Part shown: positions 8,052 through 16,610 of the stretch, in pieces
Numbering within the stretch: position 1 is the first letter of the stretch
Layout: the number at the start of each line of letters is the position of its first letter
Assembly: GCF_013409345.1 (NCBI RefSeq)
Contig: NZ_JACCBB010000001.1
Coordinates: forward strand, 3,968,001 to 4,032,000
Direction of reading: 5' to 3'
Length of the DNA: 64,000 nucleotides
DNA from: Kineococcus aurantiacus
Lineage (GTDB): Bacteria > Actinomycetota > Actinomycetes > Actinomycetales > Kineococcaceae
Notes under the pieces: model-generated
Told to the model about the DNA's origin: nothing
The model's database searches: none
What the model saw: the letters and a program-made list of their open reading frames with translations, nothing else
Translations under genes and position numbers: made by a program

Positions 8052-9206
8052 ATGTTCCAGTACTTCCCCGGCAACTACGTCTGGAACCTCTCCGTCAACC
8101 TCGCGATGGAGATGGGCGCCCGCATCGGCGAGGTCGACGCCATCTGCCGGCCGCTGCTGGAGGCCGCGACCCGCGGTGAGGACGCCGGCACCGAGGACCT
8201 CATGGCGGCGTGGGAACGGCAGGGCGACACCCTCGTCGAGCTCGCCGCCGAGGACGAGGCGGCCGGGCGGCTGCTGTCGGCCGGCGAGAAGCTCGGCCGT
8301 GCCGCGACGTACTTCCTCACGGGTGAGCGCATGCAGGCCGCCGGGCACGCCCCCCGCGTCGCCCTGTACGCGAAGTTCCGCCGCACCTTCGACCGCGGGG
8401 TCGAGCTCGCGGGCGAGAACGCCGAGCGCGTCGAGATCCCCTACGAGGGGACGGTGCTGACGGGCATCCTGACGAAGGCCCCCGGTGACGGGCCGAAACC
8501 GCTGCTCGTCGAGGTCAACGGCCTGGACTCCACCAAGGAGATGCTGCACCGCACCGGGCCCGGCGCGAAGCTGGCCGCCCGGGGGGTCTCCTCGCTGTGC
8601 CTGGACCAGCCGGGCACCGGGGAGGCGCTGCGGCTGCAGGACCTGCACGCGACACCGGAGTCCGAGCGCTGGGCCACCCCGGTCTACGAGTTCCTCGCCG
8701 CCCGCGAGGACGTCGACGCCGACCGGATCGGCCTGCTCGGGGTCTCCCTCGGCGGGTACTACGCCCCCCGCGCCGTCGCGTTCGAGCCGCGGTTCGCCCT
8801 CGGCGTGGCGTGGGGCGCCAACCACGACTGGCGCGCCGTGCAGAAGGCGCGGCGCGACCGCGAGGGCGAACGTCCCGTCCCGCACTACTGGGACCACGTG
8901 CAGTGGGTCTTCGGCACGAAGGACCTCGACGACTTCTTCGAGGTCGCCGAGCGGATGCACCTCGACGGCGTCGTGGAGAAGATCCAGGTGCCCTTCCTGG
9001 TCACCCACGGCGAGCACGACCGGCAGATCCCGCTGCAGTACGCCCACCGCACGTTCGAGCAGCTCGTGAACTCCCCCGACCGCGAACTGGTCGTGTTCAC
9101 CGACCGCACGGGCGGGACGGCGCACTCCAGCGTCGACAACGGGTCGGTCGCCACCGACCTCATCGCCGACTGGGTCGCCGAACGGCTGGGCGGGACCACC
9201 CGGTGA
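8052..9206 (+). CDS. Alpha/beta hydrolase, 2,6-dihydroxypseudooxynicotine-hydrolase-like (likely C-C bond hydrolase)
   Basis: Serine hydrolase of 384 residues. An N-terminal helical cap (about 1-125) precedes the catalytic core. The nucleophile elbow GVSLGG places Ser232, THGEHDRQIP gives Asp323 and GGTAHSS gives His358, so a complete triad is present. The layout of N-terminal cap plus core matches the family containing 2,6-dihydroxypseudooxynicotine hydrolase of nicotine catabolism, which breaks a C-C bond between an aromatic ring and a ketone side chain. In this operon it could cleave the product of the upstream dioxygenase or remove an acyl side chain. The gene starts three bases after the dioxygenase stop, and its TGA overlaps the GTG of the next gene. 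Confidence 0.8.
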   Translation: MFQYFPGNYVWNLSVNLAMEMGARIGEVDAICRPLLEAATRGEDAGTEDLMAAWERQGDTLVELAAEDEAAGRLLSAGEKLGRAATYFLTGERMQAAGHAPRVALYAKFRRTFDRGVELAGENAERVEIPYEGTVLTGILTKAPGDGPKPLLVEVNGLDSTKEMLHRTGPGAKLAARGVSSLCLDQPGTGEALRLQDLHATPESERWATPVYEFLAAREDVDADRIGLLGVSLGGYYAPRAVAFEPRFALGVAWGANHDWRAVQKARRDREGERPVPHYWDHVQWVFGTKDLDDFFEVAERMHLDGVVEKIQVPFLVTHGEHDRQIPLQYAHRTFEQLVNSPDRELVVFTDRTGGTAHSSVDNGSVATDLIADWVAERLGGTTR

Positions 9207-10189
9207 CCGTCGAACCGGCCACCCTGGACCGCACCGACCCCGAGGCGGCCATCGCGGCCACCGTCGCGCGCGTGTCCAACTGGGGACGGTGGGGCGAGGA
9301 CGACGTCAAGGGCACGCTGAACCTCATCACCGACGAGCACCGCCGCGCCGCGGCGGGGCTCGTCCGGCGGGGCCGCAGCTTCTCCCTGGCGCAGCAGTTC
9401 TCGATGGACGGGCCGCAGAAGGGGTGGCGCCGGCGGACGAACCCCGTCCACACCATGCTCGACACCGGGACCGACGCCGAGGCCGGGGTGCAGGGTTTCC
9501 CGCACGGCCTCGGCGGGGCCGACGACGTCGTCGCGATGCCCCTGCAGTGCTCGACCCAGTGGGACGGCCTGGGGCACATCTTCGACCACGGCCGCACCTG
9601 GAACGGGCGGCGGGCCGGGGAGGTCGTGACCTCGCTCGGCGACTCCCGCACCGGGATCGAGACGGTGGCCTCCGACTTCACGGGGCGCGGGGTCCTCCTC
9701 GACGTGGGCCGGGTGCTCGGCGACGGGTTCGGCGAGCTGCCCGACGGCTTCGCCATCACCCCCGAGCACCTCGACGCCACCATCGCCGCCCAGGGGGACA
9801 CCTCCCGGGTGGGCACCGGGGACCTGCTGCTGGTGCGCACCGGCCAGTACGGCCGGACCCGGCGCGAGGGCTGGGGCGAGTACGCCGGCGGCCCGGCCCC
9901 CGGGCTGTCGTTCACGTCGGCGGAGTGGCTGCACGAGCGCGACGTCGCCGCCGTCGCCACCGACACCTGGGGTTTCGAGGTCCGGCCGAACGAGTTCGAC
10001 GTCGCGTTCCAGCCGCTGCACCAGGTGGTCATCCCCAACATGGGGTTGTTCGTCGGGGAGATGTGGGCGCTGGAGGAGCTGGCCGACGACTGCGCGGCCG
10101 ACTCCCGCTACGATTTCCTGCTCGTGGCCGCGCCGCTGCCGGTGACCGGGGCCGTCGGGGCGCCGCTGAACCCGATCGCCGTCAAGTAG
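9203..10189 (+). CDS. Cyclase-family (kynurenine-formamidase-like fold) metal hydrolase
   Basis: Protein of 328 residues in the 'putative cyclase' family. The motif STQWDGLGHIFDHG (around residues 115-128) replaces the usual HGTHxDxPxH metal site, as in members found in aromatic-degradation operons. Family members hydrolyse amides or lactones, or act on ring-cleavage products. The GTG start at 9203 overlaps the stop of the hydrolase gene (GTGA), indicating translational coupling. The exact reaction cannot be deduced. A lactone- or enol-processing step after meta-cleavage is plausible. Confidence 0.75.
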   Translation: MTVEPATLDRTDPEAAIAATVARVSNWGRWGEDDVKGTLNLITDEHRRAAAGLVRRGRSFSLAQQFSMDGPQKGWRRRTNPVHTMLDTGTDAEAGVQGFPHGLGGADDVVAMPLQCSTQWDGLGHIFDHGRTWNGRRAGEVVTSLGDSRTGIETVASDFTGRGVLLDVGRVLGDGFGELPDGFAITPEHLDATIAAQGDTSRVGTGDLLLVRTGQYGRTRREGWGEYAGGPAPGLSFTSAEWLHERDVAAVATDTWGFEVRPNEFDVAFQPLHQVVIPNMGLFVGEMWALEELADDCAADSRYDFLLVAAPLPVTGAVGAPLNPIAVK

Positions 10190-10217
10190 TTCCGTCGTGT
10201 GGAGAGGTGGGGCGACG

Positions 10218-11357
10218 ATGCCCGCAGTCCGTTCAGTCCTGGTCGTCGGCGGGGGTGCCGCCGGGTGCGCCGCGGCGATCCTGCTCGCCCGGTCCGGGGT
10301 CGAGGTGGAGGTCGTCGAGGCGCGGCCGGGGACCTCCGACGCCGGCTCGGGGATCACGCTGCAGGGCAACGCGCTGCGCGTCCTGCGCGACCTCGGCGTC
10401 TGGCCCGCCGTACAGGCGCGCGGCTACGCCTTCGACTCCCTGGGGCTGCGGGCCCCCGACCCGGCCGGGACCGTCGTCGCCGAGATCCCGGACGTCCGCA
10501 CGGGGGGCCCGGACCTGCCGGCGACCCTGGGGATGCCGCGCCCGGTTCTGGCGGGGATCCTGCTGGACGCGGCCGCCGAGGTCGGCGCCAAGGTGCGCTT
10601 CGGCGTGTCGGCCACGGGCCTGGACCAGGACGCCGACGGCGTCGACGTCCGGTTCTCCGACGGCGGCTCGGGCCGGTACGACCTCGTGGTCGGCGCCGAC
10701 GGCATCCGCTCCTGGACGCGCCGGGCCGTCGGCGTCGACGTCGAGCCGCAGGGCACCGGCATGGGCATCTGGCGCGTCCACGTGCCCCGCCCCGCCGACG
10801 TCGTCCGCACCGACCTGACCTACGGCGGCCCCTGCCACATCGCGGGGTACTGCCCCACGGGTGAGGACTCCGTCTACGCCTACCTCGTCGAGGACGTCCA
10901 GGACCGCTCCGGCCTCACCCCGACCGAGCAGGTGGAGGTCGTCCGGGACCTGGCGCGGGCCTACCACGGCCCCTGGGACGAGATCCGCGAGAGCCTGACC
11001 CCCGACACCCACGTCAACTACACCCGCTTCGAGACGCACCTCGTCGACGGCGCCTGGCACCGCGGCCGCGTCGTGCTCGCCGGGGACGCGGTGCACTCCT
11101 GCCCGCCGACCATCGCCCAGGGCGCCGCGCAGGCGCTGGAGGACGCCGCCGTGCTCGCCGAGCTGCTCGTAGAGGCGGAGGGGTTCTCCGAGGACCTGCT
11201 CGTCACCTACGCCGACCGCCGCCGCGACCGGGCCCGCCAGGTCGTCGACGCCTCGGTGCAGCTGGGCCGCTGGCTGCTGGAGCGCACCCCGCGCGAGGAG
11301 ACCGACGTCCCGGGCCTCATGCGCCGCATCTCCGCGCTCGTGGCGGTGCCGGCATGA
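10218..11357 (+). CDS. Class A FAD-dependent aromatic hydroxylase
   Basis: NAD(P)H- and O2-dependent flavin monooxygenase that would hydroxylate an aromatic ring, preparing it for cleavage. VVGGGAAGCAAA (about 9-20) is the FAD-binding loop, VVGADGIRS (about 154-162) the DG motif and VVLAGDAVHSCPP (about 285-297) the GD motif, so all three signatures are present. The length is 379 residues. I chose ATG 10218, which follows GAGAGGTGGGG; the longer reading from 10197 has no better site. It is separated by 28 bases from the cyclase-family gene and overlaps the next gene by 4 bases. It resembles the hydroxylase/hydrolase pairing of nicotine-type pathways but could equally act on a resorcinol- or salicylate-like ring. 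Confidence 0.85.
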   Translation: MPAVRSVLVVGGGAAGCAAAILLARSGVEVEVVEARPGTSDAGSGITLQGNALRVLRDLGVWPAVQARGYAFDSLGLRAPDPAGTVVAEIPDVRTGGPDLPATLGMPRPVLAGILLDAAAEVGAKVRFGVSATGLDQDADGVDVRFSDGGSGRYDLVVGADGIRSWTRRAVGVDVEPQGTGMGIWRVHVPRPADVVRTDLTYGGPCHIAGYCPTGEDSVYAYLVEDVQDRSGLTPTEQVEVVRDLARAYHGPWDEIRESLTPDTHVNYTRFETHLVDGAWHRGRVVLAGDAVHSCPPTIAQGAAQALEDAAVLAELLVEAEGFSEDLLVTYADRRRDRARQVVDASVQLGRWLLERTPREETDVPGLMRRISALVAVPA

Positions 11358-12367
11358 GGTTCGCCCGCGCCCGCCACGCCGGGACCGAGTTCACCGCGGC
11401 CGTCGCCGGCGACCCGGGGCAGGAGGTCCTGCACGCGCTCAAGGGCACCACCTCGGTGCTGGACCTGGCCGCCGCGCCGGGGTCGGCCGCCGAGGCCACC
11501 GCCTGGGCGCTGCGTTCCAGCGCGGCCGTCCCCGTCGCCGACGCCCAGCTCCTGCCGCCGGTCCAGCCGCCGTCGGTGCGGGACTTCGTGACCTTCGAGG
11601 AGCACGTCGAGGGGGTCGTGCGCAGCGTCGACGGCTCCACGGCCGTCGTCCCGGAGTGGTACGAGGCGCCGACGTTCTACTTCACCAACCCGCACGGGCT
11701 CGTGGGCGCCCACGACGACGTGCCGGTCCCGCCGGGCAGTTCCGTCCTCGACTTCGAACTCGAGGTCGCGGTCGTCGTCGGGAGGGCCGGGCAGGACGTC
11801 GACCCGGCCCGCGCGGGCGAGCACGTGTTCGGGTACACGGTCTTCAACGACTGGTCGGCCCGCGACCTGCAGCGCCGGGAGATGCGGGTGAACCTGGGCC
11901 CGGCCAAGGGCAAGGACTCCGCGACGACCCTCGGGCCGTGGATCGTCACCCCCGACGAGCTGGAGGGTTTCCGCGACGACGAGGGTTTCCTGGCCCTGGA
12001 GCTGCAGGCCTTCGTCGACGGTGAGCGCGTCGGCCACGACCTGCTCTCCAACGCCGGGTGGACGTTCGAGGAGATGATCGCCTACGCCTCGCGCGGCACC
12101 TGGGTGCGGCCCGGTGACGTGCTGGGCTCGGGCACGTGCGGCAACGGCGGCTGCCTGGCCGAGCTGTGGGGCCGGCGGGGCCGGCAGGACCCGCCGCCGC
12201 TGCGGCCGGGCAACGTCGTGCGGCTGGAGGTCGAGGGGATCGGCGCGGTGCAGAACCGGGTCGTCCCGGGGGCGGACCTGGCGGCGCTGCCCGTCGTCCC
12301 GCCCGCGCGCACCCGGTCCCGGCGCCGCGAGCGCGCCGTCCCCGACGTGGTGGGGGGTGCGCGGTGA
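11354..12367 (+). CDS. Fumarylacetoacetate hydrolase (FAH) family protein
   Basis: The FAH-family fold hydrolyses or isomerises/decarboxylates beta-diketone-type ring-cleavage products with a divalent metal. The protein has 337 residues. FELEVAVVVG, followed by YTVFNDWSARDLQ, is the typical active-site core, with the acidic metal ligands in FELE and later in LELQAFVDG. GSGTCGNGGCLAE lies close to the C-terminus, where GTG-rich loops normally sit. ATG 11354 overlaps the FAD hydroxylase stop (ATGA). In combination with the following CoA transferase and thiolase, release of acetoacetate or another 3-oxoacid is a reasonable inference. Confidence 0.8.
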   Translation: MRFARARHAGTEFTAAVAGDPGQEVLHALKGTTSVLDLAAAPGSAAEATAWALRSSAAVPVADAQLLPPVQPPSVRDFVTFEEHVEGVVRSVDGSTAVVPEWYEAPTFYFTNPHGLVGAHDDVPVPPGSSVLDFELEVAVVVGRAGQDVDPARAGEHVFGYTVFNDWSARDLQRREMRVNLGPAKGKDSATTLGPWIVTPDELEGFRDDEGFLALELQAFVDGERVGHDLLSNAGWTFEEMIAYASRGTWVRPGDVLGSGTCGNGGCLAELWGRRGRQDPPPLRPGNVVRLEVEGIGAVQNRVVPGADLAALPVVPPARTRSRRRERAVPDVVGGAR

Positions 12368-13071
12368 GCAAGGTCCGCAGCAGCGCCGCGGAGGCGCTGG
12401 GTGACGTCCTGCGGGACGGCATGACGATCGCGGTCGGGGGTTTCGGGTTGTGCGGGGTGCCGTTCTCCCTGATCGAGGCCGTCCGCGACGCCGGGGTCCG
12501 GGACCTGACGGTCGTGTCGAACAACATGGGCGTCGACGGGCAGGGCCTGGGTCTGCTGCTGGAGAGCGACCAGGTCTCCCGGGTCCTGGCCTCCTACGTC
12601 GGGGAGAACAAGCTGTTCGCGCAGCGCTACCTCGACGGCGACCTGGACGTGGAGTTCGTCCCGCAGGGCACGCTGGCCGAGCGGCTGCGGGCCGGGGGCG
12701 CGGGCATCCCGGCGTTCTGGACCGCGACCGGGGTGGGGACCCCCGTCGCCGAGGGCAAACCCACGACGGAGTTCGACGGGCGGACCTACCTGCAGGAGCG
12801 GGCGATCGTGGCCGACCTGGCCCTGGTGCACGCCCGCACCGCCGACGGGGCGGGGAACCTGCGGTACCGGCTGACGGCCCGCAACTTCAACCCCGTCGTG
12901 GCCACGGCCGCCCCGGTCACCGTCGTCGACGCCGAGCACGTCCTGGACGAGGGGGAGTTCCTGGACCCCGACGACGTGCACACCCCCGGGGTGTTCGTGA
13001 CGTCGGTGGTCCGCACCGACCACGACCGGCCCATCGAGCAGCGCACGACGAGAGCGAGGGGTGCTTCGTGA
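12364..13071 (+). CDS. 3-oxoacid CoA-transferase, subunit A
   Basis: Alpha subunit of a succinyl-CoA:3-oxoacid (acetoacetate or 3-oxoadipate) CoA transferase, 235 residues. [19 protein letters not shown] (about 22-40) is the glycine-rich CoA-binding signature, and [32 protein letters not shown] and [10 protein letters not shown] are typical of the family. GTG 12364 overlaps the previous stop by four bases, and its own stop overlaps subunit B in the same way, so equal translation of the two subunits is likely. The substrate cannot be separated between the acetoacetate (SCOT) and 3-oxoadipate (PcaI) types by eye. Confidence 0.9.
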   Translation: MSKVRSSAAEALGDVLRDGMTIAVGGFGLCGVPFSLIEAVRDAGVRDLTVVSNNMGVDGQGLGLLLESDQVSRVLASYVGENKLFAQRYLDGDLDVEFVPQGTLAERLRAGGAGIPAFWTATGVGTPVAEGKPTTEFDGRTYLQERAIVADLALVHARTADGAGNLRYRLTARNFNPVVATAAPVTVVDAEHVLDEGEFLDPDDVHTPGVFVTSVVRTDHDRPIEQRTTRARGAS

Positions 13072-13709
13072 CCTGGACGCGGGAGGAGATGGCGGCGCGG
13101 GCGGCCTCGGAGCTGCGCGACGGTGACCACGTGAACCTGGGCATCGGGATCCCGACGCTGGTGGCCAACCACCTGCCGCCGGGGGTGCGGGTGACGTTGC
13201 AGAGCGAGAACGGGCTGCTGGGCCTGGGCCCGTTCCCCCTCGAGGGCGAGGAGGACGCCGACCTGGTCAACGCCGGGAAGCAGACGGTCACGATCCTGCC
13301 CGGGGGCAGCGTGTTCGACTCCGCGACGTCGTTCGCGATGATCCGCGGCGGGCACGTGGCGGTGGCGGTGCTGGGGGCGTTGCAGGTCTCGGCGCGGGGG
13401 GACCTGGCGAACTGGCAGATCCCGGGGAAGATGGTCAAGGGCATGGGCGGGGCGATGGACCTGGTCGCGGGCACCCCCCGGGTCGTGGTCGTCATGGAGC
13501 ACGTGGCCCGGGACGGGTCGCCGAAGCTGGTGGCCGAGTGCGACCTGCCGTTGACGGGTCAGGGCGTGGTGGACCGGGTCATCACCGACCGCGCGGTCTT
13601 CGACGTGACCGCCGAGGGGCTGGTGCTGGTGGAGGTCGCCGCGGGCCAGGACGTCGAGGAGCTGCGCGCCCTGACCGGTGCCCCGTTCTCGGTGGCGGTC
13701 CCGGCGTGA
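13068..13709 (+). CDS. 3-oxoacid CoA-transferase, subunit B
   Basis: Beta subunit carrying the catalytic glutamate that forms the glutamyl-CoA thioester: SENGLLG places it at Glu47. [15 protein letters not shown] at the N-terminus, [19 protein letters not shown] and [13 protein letters not shown] are conserved features. The length is 213 residues, as usual. Its GTG start overlaps the stop of subunit A, and its stop overlaps the thiolase start, continuing a chain of GTGA junctions. It works as a heteromer with subunit A. Confidence 0.92.
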   Translation: MTWTREEMAARAASELRDGDHVNLGIGIPTLVANHLPPGVRVTLQSENGLLGLGPFPLEGEEDADLVNAGKQTVTILPGGSVFDSATSFAMIRGGHVAVAVLGALQVSARGDLANWQIPGKMVKGMGGAMDLVAGTPRVVVVMEHVARDGSPKLVAECDLPLTGQGVVDRVITDRAVFDVTAEGLVLVEVAAGQDVEELRALTGAPFSVAVPA

Positions 13710-14869
13710 ACAGCGTGGTCGCGGGCTGCGCCCGGACTCCCTTCGTCCGCTGGAACGGGGCGTTCGCGGCGGTCCCCGCGACGACGCTGGGCGCGGTGGC
13801 GGTCCGTGCCGCGCTGGGGCGGTCCGGGATCGACGCGGCCGCCGTCGAAGCCGTCGTGGGGGGCCAGGCGCTGCAGGCCGCGGCGGGGCAGAACCCCGCC
13901 CGGCAGTCCGCGGCCGGGGCGGGCGTCGGGTTGCAGGCCCCGGCCTGGACCGTCAACGCCGTGTGCCTGTCGGGGCTGGAGGCCGTCGTCCAGGCCGACC
14001 GCCTGCTGCGCACGGGCGAGTTCGACGTCGTCGTGGCGCTGGGCCAGGAGTCGATGTCGCTGGCCCCGCACGCCCTGACCCGCTCCCGGCAGGGTCTGGG
14101 GTACGGGGCGGCCGAGCTCGTCGACACCCTGCAGCGCGACGGGTTGTCCGACGCCTTCGACGGCCGCGCGATGGGGGAGGGCACCGACGCGGAGAACGCC
14201 GCGCTGGGTCTGGACCGGGCCGCGCAGGACGCCTGGGCGGCCCGTTCCCACCGGCGCGCCCACGAGGCCCGCGCGCGGCTGGCCGAGGAGGTCGTCCCCG
14301 TCGAGGTCCCCGGCCGCCGGGGCGCCACCACCGTCACCGAGGACGACGGGATCCGCCCCGACAGCTCCCCGGAGGTCCTGGCCCGGCTGCGGCCGGCGTT
14401 CTCCGCCGACGGCACGGTGACCGCGGGGAACTCCTCACAGCTGACCGACGGCGCGGCCGCGCTCGTCCTGGTCAGCGCCCGCTACGCCGAGCGGCACGCG
14501 GTCACCGGCCTGGCCGAGGTCGTCGCGCACGCCACCGTCGCCGGTCCGGGCACGACCCTGCACGCCCAGCCGGCGAACGCGCTGCGCCGGGCCGTGGACC
14601 GGGCCGGCGTCGACCCGGCCGACCTCGCGCACGTGGAGGTCAACGAGGCCTTCGCGGCCGTGGCGGTGCACTCGACGCGGCTGCTCGGGCTGGACGAGGC
14701 GGTCGTGAACCCGCACGGCGGCGCCATCGCCCTGGGGCACCCGCTGGGGGCGTCGGGAGCACGGATCGCGGGGTCGGTGGCGCTGCACCTGGCCCCGGGG
14801 GCGCTGGGCGCGGCCACGCTGTGCGGGGGCGGTGGTCAGGGGACCGCGGTGCTCCTGCGCGGGCGCTGA
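13706..14869 (+). CDS. Thiolase (acetyl-CoA acyltransferase type)
   Basis: Cleaves a 3-oxoacyl-CoA with CoA to acetyl-CoA plus a shortened acyl-CoA, the last step of the operon's presumed pathway. The protein has 387 residues. The nucleophilic cysteine is Cys87 (NAVCLSG). NEAFAAV, the catalytic His345 in [14 protein letters not shown] and Cys373 in CGGGGQG complete the thiolase active site. GTG 13706 overlaps the CoA-transferase B stop. It may act on acetoacetyl-CoA or 3-oxoadipyl-CoA. A hairpin two bases after the stop probably ends the operon. Confidence 0.92.
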   Translation: MNSVVAGCARTPFVRWNGAFAAVPATTLGAVAVRAALGRSGIDAAAVEAVVGGQALQAAAGQNPARQSAAGAGVGLQAPAWTVNAVCLSGLEAVVQADRLLRTGEFDVVVALGQESMSLAPHALTRSRQGLGYGAAELVDTLQRDGLSDAFDGRAMGEGTDAENAALGLDRAAQDAWAARSHRRAHEARARLAEEVVPVEVPGRRGATTVTEDDGIRPDSSPEVLARLRPAFSADGTVTAGNSSQLTDGAAALVLVSARYAERHAVTGLAEVVAHATVAGPGTTLHAQPANALRRAVDRAGVDPADLAHVEVNEAFAAVAVHSTRLLGLDEAVVNPHGGAIALGHPLGASGARIAGSVALHLAPGALGAATLCGGGGQGTAVLLRGR

Positions 14870-14870
14870 C

Positions 14871-14895
14871 CGGGCCGGGCCACCCGTCCGGCCCG
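14871..14895 (+). terminator. Hairpin after the catabolic operon
   Basis: CGGGCCGG (14871-14878) pairs perfectly with CCGGCCCG (14888-14895) around a 9-base loop, starting right after the thiolase stop. There is no T-run, as is common in this GC class. A -10-like TAGGCT (14902-14907) for rnpB follows directly. Confidence 0.5.
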
Positions 14896-14914
14896 ATGCC
14901 CTAGGCTGTCCCGC

Positions 14915-15290
14915 GGACGAGTCGGCCGGGCGACCGCGTCGGCCGGGGCGACCCGGCCGCCGAGGAAAGTCCGGACTCCACAGGGCAGGGTGGTGGCTAA
15001 CAGCCACCCGGCGTGAGCCGCGGGACAGTGCCACAGAAAGGAAACCGCCACGCCGAGCGATCGGCGCGGTAAGGGTGAAACGGTGGTGCAAGAGACCACC
15101 AGCGTGCTGGGTGACCAGTGCGGCTAGGTAAACCCCACCCGGAGCAAGACCAGACAGGCAGCGTTCGAGGGCGGCCCGCCCGAGCTGCCGGGTAGGTCGC
15201 TTGAGGCGTGCGGCGACGCACGTCCTAGAGGGATGGTCGCCACCGCTCCCCGGAGCGGTACAGGATCCGGCTTACAGGCCGACTCGTCCC
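14915..15290 (+). ncRNA. rnpB: RNase P RNA (bacterial type A)
   Basis: Catalytic RNA that trims the 5' leader of tRNA precursors. The conserved core GAGGAAAGTCCGGAC is at 14962-14976, and the J3/4 and P4 region GGGCAGGGTGGTGGCTAACA follows. GGGTGAAACGGTG and AGAGGGATGGTCGC (15227-15240) are also present, and the 3' GGATCCGGCTTACAGGCC is close to the end. Helix P1 is unambiguous: the 13 bases at 14915-14927 are the exact reverse complement of 15277-15289. TAGGCT eight bases before the predicted 5' end is a plausible -10 box. The 3' end beyond P1 is estimated. Confidence 0.95.
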
Positions 15291-15380
15291 CCCATCGGGG
15301 GTCGCGCGGAACTCACCCGCACGGCCCTACGCTGCGCACCGGGCACAACGGCTGTGCCCGGCGCTCACATGGGGGGAACC

Positions 15381-16292
15381 ATGCGCATCCACCGCTCCAC
15401 CACGCTCGCCGCCGCAGCAGCGGTCGCGGCCGGCCTGCTGGGGGCAGGCACCGCACAGGCCGCGCCGGCCAGACCGGACCTCGTCGTCACGAAGGTCACC
15501 TGGGCCCCGCAGTCGGTCGCCGCCGGGCAGCAGCTCGCCTTCTCCGCGACCATCAAGAACCAGGGCACCGCTGCCACCCCTGCCGATGTCATCCACGGCG
15601 TCGGCTTCCAGGTCGACGGCAAGCTCCGCACCTGGTCCGACTACGTCACCTGGTCCCTCGCGCCGGGGGAGTCAACCACGGTCGTCGCCAGCGGCGGCCC
15701 CACCGGCTCCTCGACCTGGACCGCGACCACCGGCACGCACGAGATCCTGGCCTACGTCGACGACGCCGGCCGCATCGCGGAATCCAACGAGTCGAACAAC
15801 CGCACCAAGACCACCTTCACGGTCGCCGCCAAACCGACCATGACGACGAGCCTGCGTGGCCTCACGAGCTACTCGACCTTCCCCGCCGTGCCCGGCAAGA
15901 CCGGCATCGCCAGCTACCTCAGCGGCACCGGCTACGGGGCCTGCTTCGTGGGCGGGCGGGTGGTCCCCGGCACGGAGAAGTCCTTCGGGACGTACGGGGC
16001 GGGGAACACCGACTACTACTACAGCGGGCCGTTCAGCCAGTCCGGCAAGGTGGAGGTCCCGGCGCGGGCGACCAGCGCCACCAGCGCGGAGATCAACCTC
16101 GGCGAGATCTACAAGTGGCACTACGGCGACCCCGAGTACCTGCTCGACTGCGCCGCCGGCCAGACCCCGGACTTCACGCGCTGGCACGTCACGAAGCTGA
16201 CCACCAACCGGTGGACCGTCAGCGACACGACGTGGGGCGGGAACCTCCTCGCCACCGCGACGGCGACCCTCGACGTGGACCTGCCGCTCTGA
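15381..16292 (+). CDS. Secreted protein with a CARDB domain
   Basis: Exported protein of 303 residues. A classic signal peptide (MRIHRSTTLA followed by an Ala/Leu-rich core) ends at AQA, with cleavage likely after residue 27. Residues about 32-148 form a CARDB/CARDB-like Ig fold: PDLVVTKVTWAPQ at the start, FSATIKNQGTAAT in the middle and NESNNRTKTTFTV at the end. These domains occur in surface adhesion and carbohydrate-associated proteins. The C-terminal half is Tyr/Gly/Ser-rich with two cysteines (CFVGG, LLDCAAG) that could form a disulfide, and I recognise no family there. ATG 15381 follows GGGGGGAA. It stands alone between rnpB and a strong hairpin, and its codon use is a little less extreme than that of the core genes. 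Confidence 0.8.
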   Translation: MRIHRSTTLAAAAAVAAGLLGAGTAQAAPARPDLVVTKVTWAPQSVAAGQQLAFSATIKNQGTAATPADVIHGVGFQVDGKLRTWSDYVTWSLAPGESTTVVASGGPTGSSTWTATTGTHEILAYVDDAGRIAESNESNNRTKTTFTVAAKPTMTTSLRGLTSYSTFPAVPGKTGIASYLSGTGYGACFVGGRVVPGTEKSFGTYGAGNTDYYYSGPFSQSGKVEVPARATSATSAEINLGEIYKWHYGDPEYLLDCAAGQTPDFTRWHVTKLTTNRWTVSDTTWGGNLLATATATLDVDLPL

Positions 16293-16313
16293 CGCCCGCC
16301 CCTCCAGGCTGAA

Positions 16314-16343
16314 GGCCCCCGGCACCTCGAGGTGCCGGGGGCC
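16314..16343. terminator. Perfect 30-base palindrome, probable terminator
   Basis: An uninterrupted palindrome centred on CTCGAG with arms starting GGCCCCCGGCAC. It begins about 20 bases after the CARDB gene stop and could form a 13-15 bp stem. No T-run follows. Confidence 0.6.
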
Positions 16344-16610
16344 GTCCCGTGCCACGTCGGGAAAGGGGGCGGGCCGGCGCTTCCCCACACCGACCCGCCA
16401 CTCCGAACGCTACCAGGAGTCGAACGGGTGTTCGAGTCGAGCGGTTCCCACCGAGGTGTGTCACGTCGTAGGGCGTCGGTGACGGACATGGACGTCGCGG
16501 CCGTGCCGATGACCGGGGTGGGGCGGGTGCGGCGACCACTCCACCTCGATCCTGCCGGGAGGTCGGTCACGGGGTGGTCCGAGGACGGGCCGGTGGAGTA
16601 CCACTGACGG
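16344..16610. other. Non-coding stretch before the heptad-repeat gene
   Basis: About 270 bases of lower GC bias in which I see no convincing gene, operator or RNA. A promoter for the gene at 16611 is presumably here but is not recognisable. Confidence 0.4.

Noticed and set aside
14897-15300. Possibility of tmRNA or a riboswitch
   Set aside because: The conserved core and the perfect P1 helix are those of RNase P RNA.
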